Source: an uncultured Lachnospiraceae bacterium (GTDB taxonomy: Bacteria; Bacillota; Clostridia; Lachnospirales; Lachnospiraceae). Taken from it: a DNA stretch of 34,011 bases. This document shows, piece after piece, positions 7,788-17,700 of the stretch. The notes under the pieces were generated by a model. The model was given only the letters and a program-made list of their open reading frames with translations. It was not told the origin of the DNA and ran no database searches. The translations under genes and the position numbers were made by a program. The stretch covers positions 1 through 34,011 of the forward strand of contig CANQWV010000011.1 of NCBI GenBank assembly GCA_947627645.1, in the 5' to 3' direction. The first letter of the stretch is position 1. The number at the start of each line of letters is the position of its first letter.

Positions 7788-9140
7788 TTATTCCCTGCAC
7801 TTCTCCAGCCATATAAGAAAATCTTTCAACAGCAACGCTGCCCCGAAAAAGGCAAACGGCAGGACATAGCTTGTACAGCGCTCATAACTTCCAAATGTCC
7901 CCACAATCACAGACACAAGAACCACCAGAATCATCCCAGCCGTGCCCAGGTAGTACCAGGGGCACTCCTGGTTCCGCCTCCATTTCACAATCAGCAGCAA
8001 TAATACTGCCCCGCAGATCAGGTAGACGTGACCGATCTTTACAAGAGGGAATAAAAGCAGTTGAATCTGATAAATTTTATGGAACGCAGGAGAACTCTCA
8101 TCCAGCTCGGACTGCAGCAGCTTATATTCCCTTCCTATCACATTTACAAACCTTCCAAGCAGATACCTCACATATGTCCCGGGGTCTGATCCGATGCAAT
8201 AATTGTTAAATTTCCTCACCTGGGCGTTCCACTCTTTCTGATTGTCACCAAACAACAACAAAATCGGTTTTTGTGTTTTTTTCCAGGCAGGCGACTTTCC
8301 GCTTTCCATATAAATCCTGTCAATCTCCTCCACCAGTTCCCGATCCGGATAATTCTTGTAGAGTCCCGTCTCAAGGCAGGCGATCAGCATATGGCGCGGC
8401 CCTCTTTTATCCACGCTGAAGGTATTTGCATTCTTCCAGACTTGCCCCGCATAGAGCAGAAGCAGGCAGCCAATCCCCAGCAGAGCGGCGGACAGCCTCA
8501 AAACAATCTTTCTAATGTCTTTGATATTAAAGTATTGAATCGCCATAAAAATCAAATAGGCTGGCACGTAGACGAACATTGCCGACTTCTGCAACACCGC
8601 CAGCAAAATGCAGAGCACCATCCACATTCCACTCCGCCATGAGTGCGACCGAATATAGCATACCGTATGGTACAGCAAAAACACGGTAATCGAAATTGCA
8701 AAAGATTCTGTGAGTATCACAACGTCGGCATTCACAAGCCACGGATTCCCCCCATAAAAGAAAGCCGCAGCACAGGCAATTCCACGGTTTTGCGTAGCAA
8801 TCCTCACCGAGCGGTACAGGTACAGCACGGAAACCAGCGATACAAGAATCTGGCAAACGACCACCCCCATCAAATACCTGTCATGGAACAACAGGCGATT
8901 CAGCCGGATAACCAGCGGATACAGCGGCATACGCTCCCCACACAGGAAACCGCGCCATGTAAACTCCAGATATGTGTGCGTGTCACCTTCTATCCGAGGC
9001 ATATCAACAAACAGGTAAAACAAAAACCGGATCAGGAATATGCAGCCGGCCGTAGTCCATTCCGGCGTCCCCCATCGCAGTCGTTCGCGCGCTGCGGAAT
9101 TGCTTCTCCGCTTTTTGCCTATTAAAATACTTCCTGTCAT
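7788..9140 (-). CDS. Polytopic membrane protein, GT-C/GT39-like glycosyltransferase candidate
   Basis: 450 residues with about ten hydrophobic segments. After a basic N-terminus and the first membrane helix, an outer loop contains RIEGDTHTYLEFTW and then RMPLYPLVIRL. This arrangement (acidic residue in the first loop, then an R-x-P-x-YP segment) is seen in GT-C enzymes that use polyprenyl-phosphate sugars. A large non-membrane loop (about 245-345) lies between helices and is less typical. I assign it to GT-C/GT39 only tentatively; a polymerase-like membrane protein is the main alternative. It sits between the GT4 array and the ABC permease with gaps of 16 and 3 bases. A GGAG site lies 8 bases before the ATG. 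The DPM1-like GT2 downstream would be a fitting partner. Confidence 0.6.
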   Translation of the reverse strand: MTGSILIGKKRRSNSAARERLRWGTPEWTTAGCIFLIRFLFYLFVDMPRIEGDTHTYLEFTWRGFLCGERMPLYPLVIRLNRLLFHDRYLMGVVVCQILVSLVSVLYLYRSVRIATQNRGIACAAAFFYGGNPWLVNADVVILTESFAISITVFLLYHTVCYIRSHSWRSGMWMVLCILLAVLQKSAMFVYVPAYLIFMAIQYFNIKDIRKIVLRLSAALLGIGCLLLLYAGQVWKNANTFSVDKRGPRHMLIACLETGLYKNYPDRELVEEIDRIYMESGKSPAWKKTQKPILLLFGDNQKEWNAQVRKFNNYCIGSDPGTYVRYLLGRFVNVIGREYKLLQSELDESSPAFHKIYQIQLLLFPLVKIGHVYLICGAVLLLLIVKWRRNQECPWYYLGTAGMILVVLVSVIVGTFGSYERCTSYVLPFAFFGAALLLKDFLIWLEKCRE

Positions 9141-9156
9141 CGTTCCTTCTCCTCTC

Positions 9157-10284
9157 TTATCCTCTGCCTTTGTTGCTAAAGCAAAGCCCGCGCAGATTTT
9201 CCAAAAGCCGCTCCGCCATCTCCCGCGCAGATCCCCATTCTTTCATTCTCTGTTTTGCCGCATCGCCAAGCCTCTCTGCTTCCTGTGGATTCTCAGCCAA
9301 ACGCTGCATCGCACACGCCATCGCCTCTACATCCCCAACAGGCACCAGCAATCCATCTTTCCCATCCGTAATCAAGTCAGACGGCCCAGTGGGGCAGTCT
9401 GTAGAAATGCAAGGCAGGCCGGCCGCCATCGCTTCCATCAGAGCGTTCGGGCATCCTTCATAGTCTGACCCAAACACAAATGCGTCTGCTTCTTCATACC
9501 TTCGCTCTATGTCCGAGACACGTCCCGGCAAAAATACCCTTTCTTCCAGATGAAGCTCCTGAATCAACGCTTCCAGTTCCTGCTTCGGCCTTTCATCTTC
9601 CGGTTGTACACGTCCATATATCGTCAGCGTAGCATACGGATCTTCTGTTCGTAGCAGCATCAGAGAAAATGCCTGAATCAGCAATTTCTGGTTCTTTTGC
9701 CAGTGTATCCTGCCTACGCTGATAAATTGTCGGATAGTACTCCTTTTCTGCCTTGGAATTTCCAGGAAGCGCTGATCAAGAAGGTTGGGAGCCTCAAATA
9801 CCTTTTTCAGCAAATAAGGCGGAAAGAATCTGCGCTGTCCCGGCATCTGGATCCAGATCCCGTCCGCCAGAAGGCAGTTTCTTTTCCATCTGCGCCTGCT
9901 CTTTCCATCCGCACATTCTTTCTGAGAATTGTTGCGTACCGCATAGACCAGATATGTTTTCGAGCATAGTGTTGACAGCCAGATTCGCGTATTATAGTGT
10001 GCGGGAAGGCAAAGCGATACGATCACATCTGCTTTGAGCTCCCGCAGTCGTTTTATGGAAATCATGATATTGCATAACCCCCGCAGCTTTGGAATCTTTA
10101 CTCTGGAAGAATACGTCAAACGGTGCCGTTTGACTTTTTCGTCTGGAAAATATTCCTCTGTCTCTGTCTCAACGCAAACGATATGGATTTCTTCCCCCAG
10201 CTTTGCAAGTTCATTTGCAAATGCCACCACTTCCCTTTCCGCGCCGCCGTTCTTCAAATGATATATCGCAAATACAATCCTCAT
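9157..10284 (-). CDS. GT4 family glycosyltransferase, paralog 1 of 4
   Basis: 375 residues, GT-B fold. The N-terminal domain opens with MRIVFAIYHLKNGGAERE, whose GGAER loop is conserved in all four neighbours. The inter-domain region has RFISVGRIHWQKNQKLLI near 215. The nucleotide-sugar site has an FVFGSDYEGCPNALMEA segment (the E-x7-E motif) followed by a CISTDCPTGPSDLI stretch. It should transfer a sugar from a nucleotide donor with retention onto a lipid-linked glycan at the cytoplasmic face. The ATG at 10284 is preferred over a GTG nine bases upstream because GGAG sits 8 bases before it. It is the most downstream paralog. The closest copy is probably the next gene (10306-11409), with which it shares the whole layout including NQKLLI-type and FFPP/FFPRY segments. 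Donor and acceptor are unknown. Confidence 0.9.
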   Translation of the reverse strand: MRIVFAIYHLKNGGAEREVVAFANELAKLGEEIHIVCVETETEEYFPDEKVKRHRLTYSSRVKIPKLRGLCNIMISIKRLRELKADVIVSLCLPAHYNTRIWLSTLCSKTYLVYAVRNNSQKECADGKSRRRWKRNCLLADGIWIQMPGQRRFFPPYLLKKVFEAPNLLDQRFLEIPRQKRSTIRQFISVGRIHWQKNQKLLIQAFSLMLLRTEDPYATLTIYGRVQPEDERPKQELEALIQELHLEERVFLPGRVSDIERRYEEADAFVFGSDYEGCPNALMEAMAAGLPCISTDCPTGPSDLITDGKDGLLVPVGDVEAMACAMQRLAENPQEAERLGDAAKQRMKEWGSAREMAERLLENLRGLCFSNKGRG

Positions 10285-10305
10285 AGGTCTCACTCCGAAT
10301 CATTT

Positions 10306-11409
10306 TCAACTTTTCCTGCATTCAGAAAGAAGCCTCCCCGCAATTTCCTCCGGACTTCCCCACGCTTTCATTCTCTGCCTTGCCTCCATCCCCATCCTCC
10401 CTGCTTCCCGCGGATGTTCCAGCAAGTATTGCATCGCCTGTGCCATTGCCTGTGTATCTCCTACCGGCACCAGCAATCCGTTCGTCCCCGCAGTGATCAA
10501 ATCAGACGGTCCAGTAGGACAGTCTGTGGAAACACACGGCAATCCCGCTGCCATCGCCTCCATCAATGCGTTTGGACAACCCTCATAGTCAGAACCAAAA
10601 ACAAACACATCCGCCTCTTCATACTTTTGCTCTATATCCGAAACACGCCCCGGCAGAAAAATGCGCTTTTCAAGCCGATATTTCAATATCATTGTCTTTA
10701 ATTCCTGCTCAAGTCCTTCGTCCTGCTGCTGTGCACGTCCATATATCGTCAGCGTAGCATCTTGATCCCGTGTGCAGGAGAGCATCCGGGCGAACGCCGT
10801 AATCAGGAGTTTTTGATTCTTCTGCGGATGTATCCTGCCTACGCTGATAAAACGGTGAATATGCGGCCGTTCTTCCCTTGGTATCTCAAGGAAACGTCGG
10901 TTGAGAAGATTCGGCACCTCGAAAATTTTTTTTTGCATATATCGCGGAAAGAAGCCGCGCTGCCCCTCCGTCTGGATCCATATTCCGTCTGCCAGAAAAC
11001 AATTTTTTTTCCATCTGCGTCTGCCCTTCCCAGCGGGATATTTTTTTTCCAGATTATTGCGCACAGCATAAATAAGGCGCGTTTTTGAGCATAACGTCGC
11101 CAACAGAAACTTCGCCGCGTCGCCCATCGGATTGCAGACCAATATCAACATATCCACCCTAAGCTTCCGCAATTTCAAAAACGGCAGCAGGGCATTGCAC
11201 AATTTTCGCAGTTTCGGGTTTCTCGCGGTTGAGGAATACGCGAGCTTATGCCGGATAACCCTAGGATCTGGAAAATATTCCTCTTCTCCCTCTTTCTCGC
11301 ATACGATATGAACTTCCGCCCCCAGTTTCACCAGCGTATCCGCAAACGCCACCACTTCTCTCTCCGCGCCGCCATCTTTCAAACACTTTATTACAAACGC
11401 AATTTTCAT
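10306..11409 (-). CDS. GT4 family glycosyltransferase, paralog 2 of 4
   Basis: 367 residues with the same architecture as its neighbour. MKIAFVIKCLKDGGAERE opens the acceptor domain and SKTRLIYAVRNNLEKKYPAG lies near 110. RFISVGRIHPQKNQKLLI sits at the domain junction and FVFGSDYEGCPNALMEAM (E-x7-E) in the donor domain. The C-terminus LLSECRKS is shorter than in paralog 1. The reading frame extends upstream to 11466, but the conserved start and a GGAG 8 bases before it point to the ATG at 11409. The DNA carries several long A/T homopolymers (for example near 10925 and 11045) that its sisters lack, a sign of independent drift. Function is presumed to be chain extension of the exported glycan; the sugar is not known. 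Confidence 0.9.
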   Translation of the reverse strand: MKIAFVIKCLKDGGAEREVVAFADTLVKLGAEVHIVCEKEGEEEYFPDPRVIRHKLAYSSTARNPKLRKLCNALLPFLKLRKLRVDMLILVCNPMGDAAKFLLATLCSKTRLIYAVRNNLEKKYPAGKGRRRWKKNCFLADGIWIQTEGQRGFFPRYMQKKIFEVPNLLNRRFLEIPREERPHIHRFISVGRIHPQKNQKLLITAFARMLSCTRDQDATLTIYGRAQQQDEGLEQELKTMILKYRLEKRIFLPGRVSDIEQKYEEADVFVFGSDYEGCPNALMEAMAAGLPCVSTDCPTGPSDLITAGTNGLLVPVGDTQAMAQAMQYLLEHPREAGRMGMEARQRMKAWGSPEEIAGRLLSECRKS

Positions 11410-11455
11410 ATGTCCAGCTCCGGGATGCTCTCTGCCAGTGAATTTCAGCTTATAT

Positions 11456-12388
11456 TCATACATCAATTCCTGGCAGTTTTTCCATGTCTCCTAAAACCAT
11501 ATCCCATTTTTCGTCTTTAAACTTCTGGAATCCTCCCCACGGGAAAAAGGTCATTTCACCAATGTATACCCTGTTTTCTATAATATAGCAGTCAACCCTT
11601 ACAAAAGGGATTTCCCCTTCAGCCATCTTTTCTGCCACATTTATCATTTCTTCATAGCAAACCGGCTTTTCTATGACGATATCTTCAGACGGATAGTCAA
11701 GTTCTATTTCGGTTTTCTTCCATTGCCGGTCATACGCACCACAAAAGTACGCGCGTGGTTTAAACCCGCTTTCTTTTGAATGATTCTTCCAGACAAAGGT
11801 GTAGCGCACCTTTCCATTGAAACAATAATTTTTATAATCAATCAGATTCTCACCCACATACTCCTCCGCTATAATTCTCCTTCTGACATCCTTATATGGC
11901 CATTCCCGGTGCTTGATGTAATAATCCGTTCTTTGCCTTCTGTTCAAAGTAGCAATGGCGCACTGCCTGTCAAAATCCTGCAGGTTTCTGCACACCGCGA
12001 CGCCTCCTGCATGGTTGCACTTTAGCACAAACTGACATGGCAGATTCTCCCAGTCGATATCCTCCGGTTTATCCCACACCCCGATCAGCGGAATCGCATA
12101 TTGGGCTCCTACTTTTTCCGCAACAATGCCCTTTAGTAAATATTTATCAACCATCGAAGTGTATATTTCTTTTCTGTCATGAATTTTTCTCCAATTACTC
12201 TTTTCGTTAAAGCTCCTTGGATGATCCAAGTCGATTGTCTTGCCAAGACGCTTCTTATACTCTTTTGCCAGGTATTTTTCATCAGCCATATATGCCTTAT
12301 TCACAATCTTCTGGATTGTCGGTCTGCCCAGCAGAAAATAGTGTATCCTGTACAAAATACGAATCGTTCTGGCAAATAACATATTCAT
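11456..12388 (-). CDS. TupA-like ATP-grasp protein
   Basis: About 310 residues, matching the TupA-like ATP-grasp family (PF14305 type). Visible landmarks are PRSFNEKSNWRKIHD near 60, DKYLLKGIVAEKVGAQYAIP near 80, LPCQFVLKCNHAGG near 120 (ATP-binding Lys strand), RRIIAEEYVGEN near 165, CFNGKVRYTFVWKN near 185 and the metal/ATP region VRVDCYIIENRVYIGEMTF near 270. Family members lie in capsule and teichuronopeptide clusters and are thought to ligate an amino acid or peptide-like group to a glycan, or otherwise to form an ATP-dependent bond. It sits within the GT4 array, between paralogs 2 and 3, with gaps of about 46 bases on both sides. AAGGAG precedes two candidate ATGs (12388 and 12382); the first is given. 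Substrate unknown. Confidence 0.8.
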   Translation of the reverse strand: MNMLFARTIRILYRIHYFLLGRPTIQKIVNKAYMADEKYLAKEYKKRLGKTIDLDHPRSFNEKSNWRKIHDRKEIYTSMVDKYLLKGIVAEKVGAQYAIPLIGVWDKPEDIDWENLPCQFVLKCNHAGGVAVCRNLQDFDRQCAIATLNRRQRTDYYIKHREWPYKDVRRRIIAEEYVGENLIDYKNYCFNGKVRYTFVWKNHSKESGFKPRAYFCGAYDRQWKKTEIELDYPSEDIVIEKPVCYEEMINVAEKMAEGEIPFVRVDCYIIENRVYIGEMTFFPWGGFQKFKDEKWDMVLGDMEKLPGIDV

Positions 12389-12433
12389 CAATCTCCTTCC
12401 AGCCATCCTGCCAGCCTGAGAAAACGCTTCGGC

Positions 12434-13561
12434 TCAAACCCGGTCTTCTTCACACTCATCCCCAGGGCTTCCCACCTTTGTAATCCTTTGCAAATTCCCC
12501 TGGAGCCGCTTTGCGTGCTCCCGGGCTGTCCCCCAATCTTCCATCCTCTGCCGGGCTGCTTTGCCGAACCGAACCGCCTCCTGTGGGTTCTCGATCAAAC
12601 GCCGCATCGCCCCTGCCATTGCCTTCACATCCCCAACCGACACCAGCAAACCGCTCACCCCGTCTGTAATCAGGTCAGCCGGTCCTGTAGGACAGTCTGT
12701 AGAGATACAAGGAAGTCCGGCTGCCATCGCCTCCATCAGCGCATTGGGACAACCCTCATAATTTGATCCGAATACAAAAACATCCGCCTCTTCATATTTT
12801 TTTTCGATATGAGACGTCCTTCCCGCCAGGAAAACCCTGCCTTCCAGGCCAAGTTCCCGGATTTGTTTTTTTAAGCTTTCCTCCATCCAGAGAAAATCCC
12901 TGTGTGCGCTGCCATAAATCGTCAAGGTAGCAGTCTCATTTCCAGTCTGTCTGAGCATACTACCAAAAGCCTCAATCAGCAGTCTCTGATTCTTCTGTGG
13001 ATGGAGCCTGCCGACACTAATAAAACGCGTCATTCGTTCCCTGTATGCTCTGCGGATCTGCAAAAAACGGCTATCCAGGATATTGTGTACCACAAACAGC
13101 TTGCCCTGCTGGTTTTGGGGGAAGAAGCACCGCTGTCCTTCTGTCTGGATCCAGACGCCGTCCGCACACCAGCATGCAAGTTTTCCCCTGAGCCTGTCCA
13201 TCCCGGTCACAAGCTCTTTGTCCAGGTTACCGCGGACCGCATGAACCAGCCTGGTTCCAGAAAGCAATACCGCCAGATGAAACGGCACATAAAACAGCAC
13301 CGCCACATCCCCCCGCAGCGCGTGCAGCAGTTTCCACATAAGTAAAGTATTAAACGCTCCCCGCAGCTTTGGTATCTGTACGTGAGTATCACGGAACCAA
13401 TGTCTGTGAACCCGTTTGTCCACATCATAGTCATCCTTCACATCGTGTGTACAGATAACGTGAACCTCTTCACCCATTCTCGCAAGTTCACTCGCAAAGG
13501 CCGCCGCCTCTCGCTCCGCCCCGCCGCCTGCCAGCTGCGTTGCTATGAATATGATCCTCAT
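12434..13561 (-). CDS. GT4 family glycosyltransferase, paralog 3 of 4
   Basis: 375 residues. MRIIFIATQLAGGGAERE opens the protein, a TRFISVGRLHPQKNQRLLI segment joins the domains, and FVFGSNYEGCPNALMEAM carries the E-x7-E donor motif. Differences from the other three include GSNYEG instead of GSDYEG, SVGD instead of PVGD after the donor loop, a divergent acceptor domain (LHALRGDVAVLFYVPFHLA) and a long C-terminal tail ending in an acidic ECEED stretch. The frame stays open to 13642, inside the upstream gene, but the conserved start is the ATG at 13561, 2 bases after that gene's stop. Translation is thus probably coupled to paralog 4. The altered acceptor domain suggests that it acts at another position in the glycan than its sisters. 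Confidence 0.9.
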   Translation of the reverse strand: MRIIFIATQLAGGGAEREAAAFASELARMGEEVHVICTHDVKDDYDVDKRVHRHWFRDTHVQIPKLRGAFNTLLMWKLLHALRGDVAVLFYVPFHLAVLLSGTRLVHAVRGNLDKELVTGMDRLRGKLACWCADGVWIQTEGQRCFFPQNQQGKLFVVHNILDSRFLQIRRAYRERMTRFISVGRLHPQKNQRLLIEAFGSMLRQTGNETATLTIYGSAHRDFLWMEESLKKQIRELGLEGRVFLAGRTSHIEKKYEEADVFVFGSNYEGCPNALMEAMAAGLPCISTDCPTGPADLITDGVSGLLVSVGDVKAMAGAMRRLIENPQEAVRFGKAARQRMEDWGTAREHAKRLQGNLQRITKVGSPGDECEEDRV

Positions 13562-13563
13562 AA

Positions 13564-14673
13564 TTATCCGCAGATCCTCCGAAAATTTTCCAACAACCTT
13601 CCAGCCAGAGCCTCCTGGCTCTCCCAGGATTGCATTCTGCATCTTGCTGCCCTTCCCATCCGGTTGGCGTCCTGTGGATGCTGCAGGAAATACTGCATTG
13701 CACGCGACATCGTCTCTATATCACCGACTGGCACCAGCATCCCGTTTTCTCCATTCGTAATCAACGCGGACGGACCCGTAGGGCAGTCTGTAGAAATACA
13801 GGGAAGACCGGTCGCCAACGCCTCCATAAGGGCGTTCGGCAACCCTTCATAATCTGATCCAAACACAAAGGCATCCGCTTCCTCATAGCATTTTTCGATT
13901 TCCTTGACACGTCCCGGCAAAAATACGCGGTCTTCCAGGTGACAGCTGCGGATCATTTCCCTCAGTTCTTCCTCGACCGGACCGTCCCAAGGCATTGCCT
14001 GCCCATATATGGTAAGAGTGGCGTATGGATCGCCCGTCCTTTCAAGCATTTTTGCAAACGCCTCAAATAGCAGTTTTTGATTCTTCTGAGGATGGAATCT
14101 GCCGACGCTGATAAAACGACGGATTTCTTTTCGTTCTCGTTCCGGTATCTTTAGAAAGCGCGGATTCAAAATATTAGGAACCTCAAATAATTTCTTCTGA
14201 ATGCGTGTCGAAAAGAAACGGCGCTGCGCCTCTGTCTGGATCCATATGCCATCCGCAAAACGGGCTGCCCGTCTCCATGCCTTCCTGTCTTCTTTTGCTG
14301 TATATTTCTTTTCCGGATTATTGCGAACCGCATGCAAAAGTTTTGTTTTGGAAAAAGAAGCGGCAAGCCAGACCACCGGAAAATACTTTGCCGGCAAACT
14401 AATCGCCAATATAATATCTGCGTGCAAATTCCTCAATTCCGGTGTCGCATTTCGCCACCGGAACAAAACACGCAGCTTTGGGATACGCACACGAGAGGTA
14501 AGGGACAAACGATGCAGGCGTACCCTCGGATCAATCTCATAGTCTCCTGCCTTGTCATTCAAGCAGAAAATATGGACTTCCTGATTCAATCCCGCAAACA
14601 CGCTGGAAAAGGCAGCAATTTCCCTCTCCGCCCCGCCATTTTGCAATTGTCCGGTCACAAAAATAATTTTCAT
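13564..14673 (-). CDS. GT4 family glycosyltransferase, paralog 4 of 4
   Basis: 369 residues, first of the four paralogs in transcription order. It opens with MKIIFVTGQLQNGGAERE. RRFISVGRFHPQKNQKLLF joins the domains and FVFGSDYEGLPNALMEAL carries the E-x7-E motif. In this copy the Cys of GCPNALMEAM is Leu and the following segment reads ATGLPCISTDCPTGPSALI. The GGGGGAAAGC stretch directly before the ATG acts as ribosome site. It starts 36 bases after the acyltransferase-lyase stop. As for its sisters, a retaining transfer from a nucleotide sugar onto the growing lipid-linked glycan is the expected activity, without evidence for the specific sugar. Confidence 0.9.
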   Translation of the reverse strand: MKIIFVTGQLQNGGAEREIAAFSSVFAGLNQEVHIFCLNDKAGDYEIDPRVRLHRLSLTSRVRIPKLRVLFRWRNATPELRNLHADIILAISLPAKYFPVVWLAASFSKTKLLHAVRNNPEKKYTAKEDRKAWRRAARFADGIWIQTEAQRRFFSTRIQKKLFEVPNILNPRFLKIPERERKEIRRFISVGRFHPQKNQKLLFEAFAKMLERTGDPYATLTIYGQAMPWDGPVEEELREMIRSCHLEDRVFLPGRVKEIEKCYEEADAFVFGSDYEGLPNALMEALATGLPCISTDCPTGPSALITNGENGMLVPVGDIETMSRAMQYFLQHPQDANRMGRAARCRMQSWESQEALAGRLLENFRRICG

Positions 14674-14709
14674 GCTTTCCCCCGCCCGGTCTACCGTTTC
14701 AGCAGATAC

Positions 14710-17700
14710 TTACTCTTCAGCTCCCGCTTCTCCCAGACTGTTGACCGCCGCCCGTCTTTCGACATCCCAGTAGTAGTTTCCTTCATTGCAGAGTTCGTCC
14801 TCTTTCTGCGTCCCGCAGCCGTCCAGGACATCCGATTTCCCAGTTTTAGTGTCCGTCCGTATGGAACGGAAACCGTGTACCGAATAGGCCGTACTTTTCT
14901 GATTTTTTGTATAAAGGCGAATGTTGCAGCCTCCGTTGTCGATGGCCGTGCAGTCCGTCAGCGTGATATCCGGACAGCTGTTGGAGGTAAAGCCATCTTT
15001 TCTGTTCTCGTAGGAAAGGCAGTTCTCCAAAATGTGCCCGCCTGGCATACCGTCGCCGCCCAGCTTGAAGCCGTTCCCGTTTCCGGCCTCCCTGCCGTCC
15101 TCCAGATAGCCGTTTTGATAAGCGGTGCAGTTTTTCAAGGTAACCGGTCCTAACGGTTCCAGCCACAACTTCGCGTAAAAGTCCCAGCCGTCGTCCGCGT
15201 TGTGGTGCGCGGTGCATCCGTCAAATACATTTCCCGGCCCCGCGGTGAACTGACAGGCAAAGCCGTCCGCGTCCTCGTAGGCGTCGTCGCAATTTCCATA
15301 GGAGATACAATTGAAAATATAATTGTCAGACGGCCACTCACCAGCTTCGTCCCAGACGGACAGGCTGCTGATATGCAGGCCGGTGTTCCCGTTCCGATAG
15401 ATCTCCAGATTTTCCAGCCGGTTATGGCTTCCGCTCAGGTGAATCCCATATTCGTTGACTGCGGATCCGGTACAGTCAAAGCCGTCGAAGACCCAATAAT
15501 CGGCAGAGAGCGTGATTCCCCCGCATTTCTTCTGGAAATTCAAAACCGGTCTTTTCACGTTTGAAGGATCCGCCGTCAAGACAATCGGCTTCTCCTTTGT
15601 CCCATTGTGTCCCTGCTCGATTGTGAGCGGCTCCGATAATCGATATTCCCCGTCCGCCAGAAGAATTCTCTGCCCGGGCGCGGCATATGCTGCCGCCTCG
15701 GCAAGGCTGACCGGATTTTCCCGCGTTCCCGGTCTGCTGTCTGTCCTCTCTTCTGTCATCGTAGACACGGCGTCCGTATGGTCTCTATCCGGAGAGGTAT
15801 AAATATCCCCGTTTTCGTCCCCCAGCTTCTGGTAAGAAACCGTGTGCCAGAACACTGCTTCTGACGGATCAGACAAGATTTGCGGCCTGTCTTTTCCCTC
15901 GTAAGCGCCTTCTTCCTCCCGGCGGCCAGCATGATCGTCCTCTTTTCCGTCCTCCGCTTCTTCCTTCGGCAGAAAGGAAACCTCATAGCGATTCTCTCCC
16001 TCCCGCAGCTGACACGGAAGGGAATAGCTTTCCCCCGCCTCCAGAACAGCATCTGTGACAAGCGCCCCGCCCTGTTCCTCTTTTATGGATAATGTACCGC
16101 CATAGTTGGTCTCAAAGATCAGTTCATAAGCTTCGGCGTTTGACGTATGGGAGCTCGTCACCCTGAAGTCAGGATCCATCACCTCCGGCGGTCCCTCCTC
16201 CGCCCTCGGATCCGTCCGCGCGTCCGTCACGCTCAGCTTCATGTCCTGAAAAGTTATGCGCGCCTGTCTTGTCACAAAAAATCCGACATATACGTGCTCC
16301 GGGTCGATCACGGCCAGATTTTCCCTTTTTCTATCGTAAAACAGCTTTTCATGTACGGTTCCGTCCTCCTCGATATAGCGAAGCCGATAACCAGTATTAT
16401 CTCTGCAAATTTCCAATTTGATAGTAGTAAGCAGCTCTTCCTCTCCCACCGTACCTGCAGGCGGATGTTCTCCTCCTGATGCAGAAATGGAGGTATAGTT
16501 TCCGATAATGTTGTATGTTCCCGCACCCCTTGAGCCTTGAGACTCCTCCAGCGTATACGTTCTGACCGTCTGCGTATGCGCAGCCGCCTGCGCATTCTCC
16601 GGATACGCTTCGGCAGAGCCAATCTTCTCTCTCGCCGCGATCCCCTGTCTCATGGTGATAAGATCGCCCACATTGGAGGCTTTTTGTGTCTCGGAATTCC
16701 ATTGATATTCTACTTTTGTTACCGCCGCCATGTACGAATTGTTCCAGAAATCTATGCTGTCGCCGTGCTCACCCACAGAATCGCTCGCCATCAGCCCAAA
16801 ACCGTCGTCCTCCCCATTGGTCATTGTCCAGGAATCCACGGTAACCTGCGCAGAGAGCACAAAATTGTCCTCCCGCGCGTCCAACTCCGTATAGTAAAAG
16901 CTCAATCCATCCGCCCCATATGTCACCAGCTTACCGCTGCCGGTATTTTCGACCGTCAATCTGCCGGCATCATAACTGCCCGTATAAGCTGTTTTCTCCA
17001 GATCTGTCCCTGCACCGTAGGCAGTATACTCCCAGTCCCTGCGATCTCGAAGCTGCCGGGTCAGAAAGAAAGCGGCAAGCGCCAGAATACAGGCGGTCAC
17101 ACAGCCGACAAGCATGAACTTTCTGCCGATACGGATTCTATCTCGTCCTCCGCCGCAAAACCTGCCGGCGCTGCCGCATAGACTCCAGGCCACCGCGAAG
17201 CTTGCCGCGCTCATTGCCAGCACTGCCGCGAAGGCACCCATTCCCCGCCATTTTTCTCCGAGTTTCACAACGCATAGAAGTCCCCCAAGTCCATAGATAA
17301 GCCTGTGTGAATAATACAGCCACACGCTGGCTCTCTGCATTCCAACAGCCGCGCTGTCCGATATCGGAAGCTCAACATCCACGATACACAACAGCAGCAG
17401 CGGCGCCAGCAGTGCATGAGTCAGGTACAGCGCGCGATCATCCAGATAAACACTGTTTTTCGTCAGGTAAATTTCTACTGCGTAGAGAAGTATGGCGCAG
17501 GCCAGAAGAACGCGCCGCCATCTCACGCCCACATTTGCGCTGTACCAGTCCCATGCCCTGATTCCCAGGGAAAGGAAAGGAAATCCAACAAACACTCCGT
17601 TTCTCGCGGAAAGAAAAAAATCCATGTAAGAGTCAACCGCTCCGTCGAGTCCGGCCAACTGTGCAAGAAAATAGTAATTGTTGCCCAAAAGCGCCCATCC

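Noticed and set aside
9157-14673. Repeated DNA words that might mark an insertion sequence or recombination cassette
   Set aside because: The similarity follows the coding sequence of four GT4 paralogs; there are no terminal inverted repeats, target duplications or transposase genes.
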